This document shows, piece after piece, positions 32,940 to 44,039 of a stretch of DNA of 64,000 bases. Source of the DNA: Lucinisca nassula (lineage: Eukaryota > Mollusca > Bivalvia > Lucinida > Lucinidae); NCBI GenBank assembly GCA_963580285.1, contig OY757026.1:63551396-63615395 (forward strand), given 5' to 3'. Made by a program: the position numbers and the translations under genes. Each line of letters starts with the position of its first letter. The stretch's first letter is position 1. The notes below the pieces were generated by a model. It worked only from the letters and a program-made list of their open reading frames with translations. It did not search any database and was not told the DNA's origin.

Positions 32940-34222
32940 ATTTGTATCACGAGGTATGGGGGATAGTGTTTTCAAGTTGTCTGTCCGTCCATCTGGCATT
33001 TCCGCTCAACATCTTCAAAACAAATCGATAGATTTTGATAGATTTTGATCAAATTTTGCATATGAATTTATATTGACAACCTCTAGTTTGGGATTCTTAA
33101 ACAGCGTTTTGCGTCGATTTTCAACAGAATTATGGCCCATGCCTGACGCCAGAAGTCGCTTCCGCTTAATATCTTAAGACACATATGATTGATTTTGGTC
33201 ATATTTAGTATGTGTGAATTTATGTTGACAAGATCTAGCTTTGAATTGCTACGCGGCAGTTTGCGTCTGTTTTCAACAGAGTTATGGTCCTTGAATGACG
33301 TCAAGAATTCCCTCAATATCTTGAGAAAGAATTGGTGAAATTTTACTGAATTTGGTATGTGAATTTAAGTTAACAAGAGCTTGGGATTGTTACACAGTAT
33401 TTTGAGTCAATGTTCAGCAGAGTTATGGCCTTTGAATGATGTCGAAAATTTTTTGAGAGAAAAATGACTTATTTTAATCGAATTTTGCAAATTGGTTGAT
33501 ATTGACAACCTCTAGTTTAGGATTGTTAGACAGCTTTTTCCGTCAATTTTCAACAGAGTTATGGTCCTTGCCTGACGTCAGAAAGTCGGTTCCGCTCAAT
33601 ATCGTAAGAAACATATGATTAATTCTGACTGATCATATTTAGTACATGTATGTGAATGTATGTTGACAAGATCTGGCTTGGGATCGTTACGCTGCACTTT
33701 CCGTCTATTTTCCTTATGGTCCTTGAATGACGTCAATATTTTTCTCTGGTCAAAATGCTTAGAAAGGATGGATGGGTTTCGATCAGTTTGCGTGTGTTTG
33801 ATTTATGTTGACAAGATAGAGCTTGAGATTGTTTCACAGTATTTTGCGTCAATGTTCAGCAGCGTTATGACCCTTGAATGACGTCGAAAATTTGTTTCCG
33901 CTTAATATCTTGAGAAAGATTGGGTGGACTTTGATAAAATTTGGTATGTGAATTTATGTTGGCAAGATATAGCTTGGGACCGTTACATGGCTTTTTGCAT
34001 CAGTTTTCAACAGAGTAATGGTCTGGAATGACCTGAAAAATTCGTTTTCGCTTGAGGAAGTAACGATGGATTTTGAGCAAATTTTGAATATGAATTCATG
34101 TTGGCAAGATATTGCTTGGGACTGTTGCACGACCTTTTGGACCAATTTTCAGCAGAGTTATAACCCTTGGAGACCTCAAAATTTGTTACTGCCCAATAGC
34201 TTGAGAAAGAAGTGATACATGT
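32940..34222. repeat. Tandem array of about 150-bp units
   Basis: A CTGTCCGTCCATCTGG lead-in, then about eight units. Each has TTGACAAGATCTAGCTTGGG-like, TTTTCAACAGAGTTATGG, CTTGAATGACGTCA and TCAATATCTTGAGAAAGA-like motifs (starts near 33074, 33228, 33375, 33505, 33662, 33808, 33958, 34102). Probably the core of another dispersed satellite-type element, without the TTAGCTCACC ends. Confidence 0.8.
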
Positions 34223-34640
34223 ATGTTGTGGGGAGGGGTTTAATTAGTAGTCTCTACTTACTTACATCTAGTTAATAAAGTCACGTATGTAACCATAAAA
34301 CCAGAATAAGTCCACGCTCTTACTGGTGCAATGTTGATGGGCAGTAACAATAGGATATCAAGTTATCATTCCAACCTTTTACTTATTACACGCATGGATT
34401 AATACATTTTAAAATAATTTAACACCGAAATACTTGTCTTGTAAACAAAATATTTACTGAGATACAGTTACTTAGTACTTGTATATTTCAAATTAATACA
34501 AGTGGCACTTGTCAGCACAATGTCAATAAAGTAGAAACATGTCCAGATTTCTGTTGAATTTATGTAAGATTTTAAATTCAAACTACCGTAAATACCATTG
34601 GCTGTAATTATCCAAAATTAATTTGTTATCCGCTTGTGTA
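34223..34640. other. No recognised feature
   Basis: A+T-rich; no gene or repeat that I can support. Confidence 0.45.
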
Positions 34641-34644
34641 CCTC

Positions 34645-34990
34645 GTCAGTAATGGCGGAAAAGAAAACAGTGCAGACCCTGATCAGACTGCGGAGCAGTC
34701 TGATCAGGGTCTGCACTGTTTCCGCGCGCGCGAGACTGTCCGAATAGTCTTCGCGTGTCCGAATGTTTAAGAGTAACCATGGGGTTTAACTCATATATAC
34801 CAAGCGGCCCTTTTCTGGGACGTTGGCAAACAGTGTAGACCAAGATCAGACGTCGCACAACGCGGCGTCTGATCTGGGTTTACACTGTTTGATTAAACAA
34901 CATCCTTTTTTTCTAAAATTTGCCACAAACAAAAACAAACCTGACACCCCTATAATTGGAAATGGACCACTCCAAACTTACTAGGTGGAA
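34645..34990. repeat. Two CAGTGTAGAC..GATCAGAC hairpin repeats (family I)
   Basis: First hairpin 34660-34720: AACAGTGCAGACCCTGATCA pairs with TGATCAGGGTCTGCACTGTT. Second hairpin 34829-34890: GCAAACAGTGTAGACCAAGA, CAGACGTCGC and AGACGC(C)GCG-type complement. TGACACCCCTATAATTGGAA follows, as at 41592. Confidence 0.8.
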
Positions 34991-35280
34991 TATTCCATTG
35001 TCATATATGGGATTTTAATACTAATCTGCAAGTGACACATTCTACAAATGTAACAAGAGCTCCTTATTTTTCTGTCACTTTTTTAACTTGTAAATTTTAG
35101 TGTAGCCTCTGGTCTAGTCAAGATTGTATTCTTTGGAGAAGGGAGTAGTTTTCAACTTCAAATAAGCGTAAAATATGTAAAGTATTTTATTTTCATTCTT
35201 TTCATGTTTAAATCTATTTACATGTATTAGATTTTAGAGGTTTTTTTTTACTCTGCATGGAGTTTTGCTGTTATTCTTGT

Positions 35281-35462
35281 TTGAATCGAGGTTTAACGTC
35301 CTCGACAACACTATTTAGGTCATTTTGGAGACGTTGCTTCCAATTTTGTGGAACTTTTACCCGACATTGAGTTTAATGACATCTCATGCCCTGCCGCCCT
35401 GTGGAAAATAAGGTTTATATGCATGGAAGATCCGACACCCACCACTTTGCCTGTGCAGGGCC
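35281..35462 (-). mobile_element. SINE-D 3' part
   Basis: Minus-strand tail half: GAGGTTTAACGTCCTCGACA, TTTGGAGACGTTGCTTCCAA and TTTACCCGACATTGAG. The head half is absent. Confidence 0.78.
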
Positions 35463-35574
35463 CAGGATTACAATTTTAAGTACATAGTTACTTAAATTAA
35501 CTAAACTGTCGTATAAAGTGACCTGCTCTTAAGTCGTACTTAACCTAAGCAAATACTTATTAACTTTTAAGATT

Positions 35575-35885
35575 TCGGCCTGCCCATCGGGGATTGAAGA
35601 AATAGATGGGCTTCACGATGCTTTCACGCAGAGCTGAAACGAATCATACTCCACTACTGGTAAATCGCTTAGAGGAGCTAAGCCTGTCCAGGCAAAGCGG
35701 TGCGAGTTGGACCGCCGATGCTTATAAACTCTATTGGTTTGATTGGGGGACTGGGTTTGAGATGTCATTTTCATCTCAATGTCGGGTAAAAGTCCCACAA
35801 AATTGGAAGCAGCGTCTCCAAAATGACCTATACAGTGTTGACGGGGACATTAAGCCTCAACCCAACCAACCAACCAACCAAACAA
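35575..35885 (+). mobile_element. SINE-D copy
   Basis: GCCCATCGGGGATTGAAGAA to GACGGGGACATTAAGCCTCA with a CCAA-rich tail. Confidence 0.83.
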
Positions 35886-35965
35886 AAAAGCCTTTTCAGA
35901 TTTGACCTTGGCACATGAATTCATATAATATAAACAATGGCAAACGTTCGGACTGTGATTTTTAA

Positions 35966-36530
35966 GTTCCGTTTTACTATTTAATCCATATTTATAGATA
36001 ACCATAATTCGATTTATTGCTATCCATAAATAAGCCGAATAATGGATATCCATAGATATCCATACATCGAATTATGGATATCAATAATTCGATTTATGAA
36101 TATCATTAATTCAGATCGATTTATGGATACCAATAATTCGAATTATGGATATCCCTAATTCGAATTATGGATATCAATAAAACAAAATATGGATATTCAT
36201 TATTCCGCTGATTTATGGATACCCATAATTTGATTTATGGATATCCATATATCGAATTGTGGCTATCTATGAATCGGGCTGAATTAATGATATCCATTTT
36301 TCGAATTATGGATATCGATAATTCACTGCAAAAGCCTTTGTTTTCAGTCATTATTTATTGTATTTATTTGCAAATACGAATTATTGATATCCATAATTCG
36401 AATTATGGGTATCCATAAATGGACCGAATTATGGGTATCCATAATTCGAATAAATGATGTCCATAATTCGAGAATTATGGACATCAATAAATCGATCTGA
36501 ATTAATGATATCCATTAATCGAATTATGGG
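35966..36530. repeat. Palindromic satellite array, first block
   Basis: Diverged ATCCATAATTCGAATTATGG units preceded by GTTCCGTTTTACTATTTAAT, which matches the inner TIR of element J. The outer TATGGGGCGCC end is lost. Confidence 0.8.
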
Positions 36531-37163
36531 TTTGCATCTGACGGTCGCCTGAAAACTTTCCCTTTGCCTTCTTTACAAGCGAATCACTATGGGGCGCCAT
36601 ATTCCCTATTTATAGATAGCCATAATTATTTATGGATATCCATTAATTGAATTAGTGATATCCATAATTCGAATTATGGATATCCATAAATATTTATGGA
36701 TATCCATACTTCGAATTAATGATATCCATAATTCGAATAATGGATATCCATAATTCAATCTGAATTAATGATATCCATAAATCGAATTATGGCTATCCAT
36801 AAATCAGCCGAATAATGGATATCCATTATTCGAATTATAGATTTCCATAGATTGAACAATGGTTATCCATAATTCGATTTATGGATATCATTAATTCAGA
36901 TTGAATTATGGATAGCCATTATTCGAATTATGGATATCATTAATTCGAATTATGGATATACATAAATAATTATGGATATCCATAAATCGAATTATGGATA
37001 TCCATAATTCGAATTATGGATATCACTAATTCAATTTATGGATATCCATAAATAATTATGGCTATCTATAAATAGGGAATAAATAGTAAAACGGCGCCCC
37101 ATAGTGATTCGCTTGTAAAGAAGGCAAAGGGAAAGTTTTCAGGCGACCGTGAGATGCAAACCC
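36528..37163. mobile_element. Element J copy in the centre of a 70-bp inverted repeat
   Basis: Element J (TATGGGGCGCC at about 36588, GGCGCCCCATA ending about 37103) contains ATCCATAATTCGAATTATGG units. It is bracketed by inverted flanks, 36528-36588 and 37104-37163: GGTTTGCATCTGACGGTCGC, CTGAAAACTTTCCCTTTGCC and TTCTTTACAAGCGAATCAC facing their complements. Without J the flanks would meet as one palindrome. Confidence 0.8.
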
Positions 37164-37261
37164 GCAAGAAAATCTGCCTGCTTTGAACTATGGGACCGGT
37201 GTCGCTTCTCATCTTATTGCGTCATGTACATGGATTCGGACACGAAACGGAGCATAGTATA

Positions 37262-37400
37262 AGGAGAAAAATCTTTCCTGTAAGAGTTGACCCTTATTGA
37301 CATGGTAGACAAAATACTTTTTGAAAGATCCGTCTCCCCTGAAGGTATATCAATTCCCCCTAAGGTGTAACTTTCATGTCCGCAAATTTCTCATGGCATG
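37262..37400 (+). repeat. Dispersed repeat K
   Basis: TGTAAGAGTTGACCCTTATT, GACATGGTAGACAAAATACT and CTCCCCTGAAGGTATATCAA match the motifs at 3000-3250 (minus) and 49090-49240. Confidence 0.6.
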
Positions 37401-37586
37401 GTTCTTATTGTCTTGTTTTATTTCAGAACAAACATTTCACAAGCCATGAGTCGGTCCAGGTAGCTGCTTGCTGCTCCAATGGTATCTAGTCACATGGTTT
37501 TTGTCCCTCTTTTTCTGATTGGTCTAGAATACTTCCGAGGTAGGTAAATCCCTTCACATTACGATAACCCACCCGTGTCCTAAATT

Positions 37587-37870
37587 GCCCCCGCCTATCG
37601 GGGCTTGGAGAAATAGATTGGCTGCACGATGCTTCCACACAGAGCTGAAACTGACCGCACATGAGTACTGGTAAACCGTTTAGATGGACTAGGCAAAGTT
37701 GTGTGAATCAGACGTCCAGTGCATATAAGCCCTATTGGTTTCATTGGGCTGCAGGGATTGAGATGTCGTATCATCTCAATGTCGGATAAAAGTCCCACAA
37801 AATAAGAAGCAACGTCTCCAAAATGACCTAAATATTGTTGACGGGGACGTTAAACCTCAATTCAAACAAA
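37587..37870 (+). mobile_element. SINE-D copy
   Basis: CCCCCGCCTATCGGGGCTTG to GACGGGGACGTTAAACCTCA plus CAAA. Confidence 0.83.
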
Positions 37871-37971
37871 ATCCATGTCCTAAAATGTCGTTTCTCATAT
37901 CTCTAGAACTACTGCTTTGTTGTTGCAATAAAATATGATTAAATTCAATTAACTAGTTTTTTTTATTTATA

Positions 37972-38308
37972 CAGTCGAATTTCAATGGCTCGAACACATT
38001 TGGGACCATGAAAATCTGTTCGAGACAGGGGTAGTTCGAGCCACTGAGGGCTAATACCAAGGGGCATAACGACATACCTTATGACATCTTTTTCTGGGTT
38101 CTATAATGAAAAATGTATGCTGTGTGTACTCATCGAGGCGATTCTAATGAGTACACACAGCAAACATTTGCAAGATAAAAGACGAAAATATCCTAATTTT
38201 TACCCTCCCTATTTTTTTGTGTACAGAAATTCACTAGGGACTCAAAAACGGGTTCGACTCAGCCATGGTAAACGAGCCATCGGTGTTCGAGCCATCGAAG
38301 TTATACTG
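37972..38308. mobile_element. Pogo/Tigger-like MITE (type C)
   Basis: CAGTCGAATTTCAATGGCTC to GAGCCATCGAAGTTATACTG with TA on both sides. The core is shortened (TGTGTACTCATCGAGGCGAT). Confidence 0.85.
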
Positions 38309-38526
38309 TATTTCCTATCTGTATTCCAAACGTACATTATGGGTAATCGTTGGAACCGCATCATTGAGTACCCACAAGTATGGTTTTGAGCAAAGATAAC
38401 GAAAATAATGAATACACTTAACCTTATTTTTCTTTAACCAAACTCCATTTTAGCCCCGTCAATCGAAAATGTGTCTGACAACAGCCATCTTGCTTAACTC
38501 AGTCAGAATACTGCCTATCGTGTTAG

Positions 38527-38616
38527 CCCCCGCCCATCGGGACTTGAAGAAATAGATGGGCTGCATGATGCTTCCACGCAGAGCTGAAACCGACCCGCAC
38601 ACGAGTACTTGTAAAC
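38527..38616 (+). mobile_element. SINE-D 5' fragment (repeated at 39664-39753)
   Basis: CCCCGCCCATCGGGACTTGA to GCACACGAGTACTTGTAAAC, then an abrupt switch to the family F element. Only the head is present, so this is not normal SINE 5' truncation. Confidence 0.75.
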
Positions 38617-38619
38617 CAA

Positions 38620-38860
38620 AATTGAACAGCGTGTAAATTGTTTTCAGCTTTAAAAGTTAGCCCTATAAGCATTTTTCGCCCGGTGATGAGGCGCAAAGAA
38701 CGTAAATATAAAAAATAAACTTTATTTTTCTGCTTTTCATGAAAGTATGGACGACAGCGGCTCGCAAGCAAAGTTTACATGAACCCCTTACTTTGCACGC
38801 GACCCACTGCATTCATACTTTCACGAACAGCAGAAAAATAAAATTCGTTTCTCAACTGAA
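38620..38860. mobile_element. Family F hairpin element (repeated at 39757-39997)
   Basis: The hairpin arm AATAAACTTTATTTTTCTGC, TTTCATGAAAGTATGGACG faces CATACTTTCACGAACAGCAG. Preceded by GCCCTATAAGCATTTTTCGC and AGCGTGTAAATTGTTTTCAG. Opposite orientation to the copies at 41650 and 42948. Confidence 0.72.
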
Positions 38861-39300
38861 TTTATTAAACTCGTTGAGGAAAATGGCTAAAATGCGAGGC
38901 TTTGCCCAGCATTTTATCCCTTTTCTTCAACGAGTTTAATAAATTCAATAATACATGAGCACGAATGCAAGATTATATTTATCATATGACATTTAAAACG
39001 CATTAATCACGACGTCGTTCAGAACGGTCGTGCCTGCAACGTTTCGGGACGTATCTCACTAATTTGCATATTTAATCCACTAGTGGATTATCGAATTTAT
39101 TACATAGGGAATCTTACATGAGTGTTCATGTATTATTGAATTTATTAAACGAGTTGAGGAAATGCGAGGCTTCAACGAGTTTAATAAATTCAATAAAACA
39201 TGAGCACGAATACAAGATTCTATTTATCATGTGGCATTTAAAACACATTTTATTTACGATTGTTTAAAAAAATGTCAATATTCCGCCATAAGTAAATGCG
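38855..39300. repeat. Nested inverted repeats (AATTTATTAAACTCGTTGA)
   Basis: GAATTTATTAAACTCGTTGA at 38858 faces TCAACGAGTTTAATAAATTC at 38927-38946. A shorter version, with AAACGAGTTGAGG, is at 39138-39195. AATCCACTAGTGGATT is a separate palindrome at 39074. Repeated in unit 2 (39992-40437). Confidence 0.8.
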
Positions 39301-40689
39301 ACGTCGTTTAGGACGTCGTATATATAACGTTACGGGGCGTATCTACCTAATTTGCATATTTAATCCACTAGTGGATTATCGAATTTATTACATGACGTGG
39401 TTATTACAATCTCAGACGCGACGTCATATGATAAATGGCATACTGTATTTCCTATCTGTATTCCAAACGTACATTATGGGTAATCGTTGGAACCGCATCA
39501 TTGAGTACCCACAAGTATGGTTTTGAGCAAAGATAACGAAAATAATGAATACACTTAACCTTATTTTTCTTTAACCAAACTCCATTTTAGCCCCGTCAAT
39601 CGAAAATGTGTCTGACAACAGCCATCTTGCTTAACTCAGTCAGAATACTGCCTATCGTGTTAGCCCCCGCCCATCGGGACTTGAAGAAATAGATGGGCTG
39701 CATGATGCTTCCACGCAGAGCTGAAACCGACCCGCACACGAGTACTTGTAAACCAAAATTGAACAGCGTGTAAATTGTTTTCAGCTTTAAAAGTTAGCCC
39801 TATAAGCATTTTTCGCCCGGTGATGAGGCGCAAAGAACGTAAATATAAAAAATAAACTTTATTTTTCTGCTTTTCATGAAAGTATGGACGACAGCGGCTC
39901 GCAAGCAAAGTTTACATGAACCCCTTACTTTGCACGCGACCCACTGCATTCATACTTTCACGAACAGCAGAAAAATAAAATTCGTTTCTCAACTGAATTT
40001 ATTAAACTCGTTGAGGAAAATGGCTAAAATGCGAGGCTTTGCCCAGCATTTTATCCCTTTTCTTCAACGAGTTTAATAAATTCAATAATACATGAGCACG
40101 AATGCAAGATTATATTTATCATATGACATTTAAAACGCATTAATCACGACGTCGTTCAGAACGGTCGTGCCTGCAACGTTTCGGGACGTATCTCACTAAT
40201 TTGCATATTTAATCCACTAGTGGATTATCGAATTTATTACATAGGGAATCTTACATGAGTGTTCATGTATTATTGAATTTATTAAACGAGTTGAGGAAAT
40301 GCGAGGCTTCAACGAGTTTAATAAATTCAATAAAACATGAGCACGAATACAAGATTCTATTTATCATGTGGCATTTAAAACACATTTTATTTACGATTGT
40401 TTAAAAAAATGTCAATATTCCGCCATAAGTAAATGCGACGTCGTTTAGGACGTCGTATATATAACGTTACGGGGCGTATCTACCTAATTTGCATATTTAA
40501 TCCACTAGTGGATTATCGAATTTATTACATGACGTGGTTATTACAATCTCAGACGCGACGTCATATGATAAATGGCGTCATTGCTTGCTCAGACGCGACG
40601 TTTATTGCATATGTGTTAAATGCGTAATGATCGCTTTGCCTAAATGTGAATGGTCAAAAATGCAAATAGACAGAGGCAAACTTTCTTTG

Positions 40690-41156
40690 CAAAAACCCTG
40701 GAAAGTTGTTTCTTGCACACCAGACAAGGAAGTCCGTAATTTTACCCTGGGATAGAAATTTATGTTCTGACCCTGGTGTTCCGACCCAAAATCGAATATA
40801 ATCACGTGTTCCGACCCAAAATCGAATGTAATCGCGTGTTTGATAAATGCCCTGGTTGATTACGACCTCGTACGCGCCGTCGTTAAGGTTGACGTCACAG
40901 CAACGTCACTTAACATTCCTACAGTGTTAACACAATATGGCGGACGTTGGTAACGGAAGTGACTGCAGCATTAAAAATCCACTTTAAGAAAAGAAAGGTA
41001 TGCAAGAAAAAGAATCCAATATGGGTGTGAGGGGTGGAAAGAAAAATCCGCCCCTCGGGATCACTGTCCGGCATCACTCGGCAAGCCTCGTGATGCCGGA
41101 CAGCGTCCCTCGAGACGTATTTTTCCATCCACCCCTCACACCCATATAAGATTCTT
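40690..41156. mobile_element. Foldback element G, opposite-strand copy
   Basis: CTTGCACACCAGACAAGGAA, TAAGGTTGACGTCACAGCAA, ACAATATGGCGGACGTTGG, then the hairpin ATATGGGTGTGAGGGGTGGA and complement ending CACCCATATAAGATTCTTAT. Confidence 0.8.
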
Positions 41157-41194
41157 ATATTGAATAAAATGTAAACAGCCCACTGTTCATTGGG

Positions 41195-41395
41195 ATAATA
41201 TATCGGTGTGACGGTAACTTTTCAGTTGAAAATGTGTGATATTTTTCTTCATATGTTGTGGGTGCTCGTTAGTACCGCCTCATGTCTAACGAGTACTCAC
41301 AGCCTATGTCTTGGAGCAGAATAAAAATAATATTGTATACCCCGCAAACCCCAGTTTTCTCTATGGGTGTTCATTGCCCGAACTTGTTATCGTGA
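41195..41395. mobile_element. Hairpin-core MITE, type B
   Basis: AATGTGTGATATTTTTCTTC, GGTGCTCGTTAGTACCGCCT, TAACGAGTACTCACAGCCTA, and end GAACTTGTTATCGTGATG. Confidence 0.78.
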
Positions 41396-41416
41396 TGTTT
41401 TGTCAATGGATTTGTA

Positions 41417-41651
41417 ACCCAATTAACCCATTTAGTACAAGAAAGCCCAAAACGAGTACCCATGGCAAACAGTGCAGGCCCAGATCAGACGCCGCAGAAC
41501 GCGGCATCTGATCATGGCCTACACTGTTTGCAAAAAGTTCAGCCATTTTCCTAATCAATTTTGAAGAAAACACAACCTGACACCCCTAAATTTTGAAATA
41601 GACTCATGCTATATATAAGGAGGAAGATTCCATTTGGTACAAAAAGGGTTA
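41417..41651. mobile_element. Family I hairpin element with TTAACCC ends
   Basis: Starts TTAACCCATTTAGTACAAGA and ends TGGTACAAAAAGGGTTAA. The inner hairpin GCAAACAGTGCAGGCCCAGA, CAGACGCCGC and its near complement sits off-centre. Reverse-oriented copy at 42051. Confidence 0.8.
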
Positions 41652-42048
41652 AGAAATGAATTTTATTTTTCTGCTGTTCATGAAAGTATGATTATGATAC
41701 TTAGTGGGTCTCCTGCAATGTAAATGAACCCCGAAGGGGTTCATGTAAACTTTGCTAGGGACACGCTGTCGTTCATACTTTCATGAAAAGCAGAAAAACT
41801 AAGTTTATTTTTTATATTTACATTCTTTGTCACTCATCGCTAAGCGAAAAATGCTTATAGGGCAAACCTTTGAAGCTGAAAAACATTTACACGCTGTTTT
41901 TCTACAAAGAGCGGAACAGTGTTGACGTCACCAATGCCCGTAGAGAACCATGGTTTAGACTCACGACACTTGACGTCACTGAAAATCATATGACTCGATG
42001 CGTTCATAGGTTTACATTAGACTTTACACTGGACATGTAAATAGTGTC
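41652..42048. mobile_element. Family F hairpin element
   Basis: TTTATTTTTCTGCTGTTCAT, central GAACCCCGAAGGGGTTC, GTTCATACTTTCATGAAAAG, AAAAATGCTTATAGGGCAAA, ACATTTACACGCTGTTTTTC, and the end ACATGTAAATAGTGTCGA. Confidence 0.78.
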
Positions 42049-42050
42049 GA

Positions 42051-42282
42051 TTAACCCTTTTTATGCCAAATGGAATCTTCCTCCTTTTATATAGAAGGAG
42101 TTCATTTAAAAATTTAGGGGTGTCACGTTGTGTTTTCTTCAAAAATTTATTTGGGAAATGGCTTAACTTTTTGCAAACAGTGTAGGCCCTGATCAGACGC
42201 CGCGCTCTGCGGCGTCTGATCTGGGCCTGCACTGTTTGTCAAGGTACCCCTCTAGGTGATTCTGGTAATGAATGGATTAACT
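42051..42282. mobile_element. Family I hairpin element
   Basis: TTAACCCTTTTTATGCCAAA to GGTAATGAATGGATTAA. Inner hairpin GCAAACAGTGTAGGCCCTGA, CAGACGCCGC/GCGGCGTCTG. Confidence 0.8.
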
Positions 42283-42351
42283 TCAGTAACAGGAGACTAT
42301 GTACAGATATGTTCCCCATGGATTGAAACTGATTGAATGTTCTTGATTCAG

Positions 42352-42501
42352 GTGTAACAGCATGTACAGATGACGCATCCTTCACACAGAATGGCAATGT
42401 CTGTTCAAAACTGGTTGCTTCGGCAAACTGGCATTGCTATGATACCGCCGTAGCAACGAGCTGTTGTCAGAGTTGTGCTGATGCACACCGAAACATAAAC
42501 G
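42352..42501 (+). CDS. Internal exon: six-cysteine (ShK-like) module
   Basis: A 150-bp exon bounded by an acceptor (TTCTTGATTCAG) and a donor (G|GTACGT), phase 1 at both ends. It encodes about 50 residues starting GVTACTDDASFTQNG. Cysteine spacing is C-x12-C-x10-C-x8-C-C-x2-C, ending SCCQSCADAH. The spacing and the closing CC-x-x-C recall ShK-type or ADAMTS-associated Cys-rich modules of secreted invertebrate proteins; the exact domain is not certain. The symmetric 1-1 phase is usual for shuffled extracellular domains. The next exon at 46458 has the matching phase and a related module. No further exons upstream were found in this window, so it is part of a longer gene or a detached relic. Confidence 0.68.
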
Positions 42502-42639
42502 GTACGTTTGACAGCGAAGTTATCTCCCTTGATAATACTATACCCCCACCTCACCATACCCGTTCTCACTGCGTTATGAAAACTTTGCTTAACGGACTGG
42601 AACTGTCTCCGAACGGAGTTGACGGCAGCAACCTTTTAA

Positions 42640-42850
42640 TAATAATAATAATCGACCTTATTTATAGAGGGTAACATATTTAGTACTAGTACTAATCTTC
42701 CATGTGGCCCTCTTTTCCTGGGTAGGAACCAGTACTTAGCAATGTGGATAAAGTCAACACTTGGCGCTTGCGGGGATCGAACCGGCTACCTCTCAATCTC
42801 TAATCCGATGTTTATGGACATCATTGACGGGCTTGGACGGGACTGAGGCT
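42640..42850 (-). mobile_element. tRNA-like SINE with ATT tail
   Basis: The minus strand has AGGTAGCCGGTTCGATCCCC (box B-like), a body through TACCCAGGAAAAGAGGGCCA, the end TAAATAAGGTCGATTATT and ATT repeats. It lies in the intron between the exons at 42352 and 46458. Confidence 0.55.
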
Positions 42851-42947
42851 CCAGAACTTTGAGCCTGCTTAAATGTTTTTGCCGTCCATTTCGTTCTGTA
42901 GTTAGACGGAGTGACAACGTACTAAACCGAACGTACTTATTTAAGAA

Positions 42948-43340
42948 ATGAATTTTATTTTTCTGCGGTTCATGAAAGTATGAACGCAGTGGGTCGCATG
43001 CAAAGTAAAGGGTTCATGTAAACTTTGTTAGCGACCCGCTGTCGTTCACACGTTCACGAAAAAAAAAAAAAACAGAAAAAATAGGTTTATTTTTTATAAA
43101 GACATTCTTTGCCCCTCATAAATGGGCGAAAAAATGCTTATAGGGCATTTTTTTAAAGCTGAAAAACATTTACACGCTGTTTTTCTACAAAGAACGGAGC
43201 AGCGTTGACTTAACCAACGCCCGTAGAGAGCCATGGTTTAGAATGACGTCACTGAAAATCATATGACTCGATGAGTTCATGGAAAGATGAACTACATTTA
43301 CATTATACTTTATACTGGAAATGTAAATATATCGAAATGA
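42948..43340. mobile_element. Family F hairpin element
   Basis: GAATTTTATTTTTCTGCGGT, TTCATGAAAGTATGAACGCA, AAAAATGCTTATAGGGCATT, ACATTTACACGCTGTTTTTC, end GGAAATGTAAATATATCG. Confidence 0.78.
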
Positions 43341-43454
43341 ACGTACATGTACTTTGAACGGAACTCCATACTTCAATACTATTAGGATCGTGTTACGAAG
43401 TGGTGCAGTCAGTAGGTTTTGAAAAGCGATCGATCCGGAGCTGCAGGATGGGGC

Positions 43455-43495
43455 TCGTGGGTGTATGTGGGTGTGTGGGTGTGTGGGGGGGGTTG
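43455..43495. repeat. GT/GGGT-rich simple repeat
   Basis: GTGTATGTGGGTGTGTGGG and a G run. Confidence 0.85.
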
Positions 43496-43593
43496 CTTTC
43501 GTTTAACAGATTCCGTGTCGTTGGTCCCGCTCTGTAATTGAAGCATGGTAAGGATGCAATGGGCTTGATGCTAGTTTCATAGATCACACGATC

Positions 43594-43885
43594 GCCCCGC
43601 CCACTGGGGCATGGAGAAATGGATTGGGCTGCACGGTGCATCAATGCAGAGCTGGAACACACGAGTACTGGTAATCAGCTTAGAAAGACAAAGCCAGCCC
43701 AGGCAAAGCGGCGTGAGTCAGATCTTCAATGCATATAAGCCTTCTGGTTTCATTGGGCAGCAGGACTTCCAGTGTCATTTCACCTCAATGTCGGGTAAAA
43801 GCCCCACAAAATTGGAAGCGGTGTCTCCAAAAAGACCTAAATAGTGTTGGCGGGGACGTTAAACTCCAATTCAAACAAAAAACAA
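43594..43885 (+). mobile_element. SINE-D copy, diverged
   Basis: CCCCGCCCACTGGGGCATGG to GGCGGGGACGTTAAACTCCA with CAAA tail. 43886-44040 after it shows nothing recognised. Confidence 0.78.
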
Positions 43886-44039
43886 ATAAACATAGATCAC
43901 ACCGGGGTGATGACGATAACAATGGTAAGGGGATAATTACACTGTCATGGACTTGTTTTGCAGAGCTTGATGCGGCGATCGGGAATTAGGACTGACAAGA
44001 ACACGCTGGATTTTTTAGCCGTCGGGTCAGGACGATATT

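Larger units (their letters stand above)
38303..40576. repeat. Exact-looking 1137-bp tandem duplication
   Basis: Unit 1 is 38303-39439 and unit 2 is 39440-40576. I see no difference between them, including at ORFs shifted by exactly 1137. Each unit carries a remnant hairpin MITE (GGGTAATCGTTGGAACCGCA), the 5' 90 bp of a SINE-D copy, a family F hairpin element, and inverted repeats built on GAATTTATTAAACTCGTTGA. The left junction lies within the right TIR of the type C element. Confidence 0.9.

Noticed and set aside
33010..34220. CRISPR-like or regularly spaced repeats
   Set aside because: The units are contiguous 150-bp satellites in a eukaryotic context with no short constant repeat and variable spacers.
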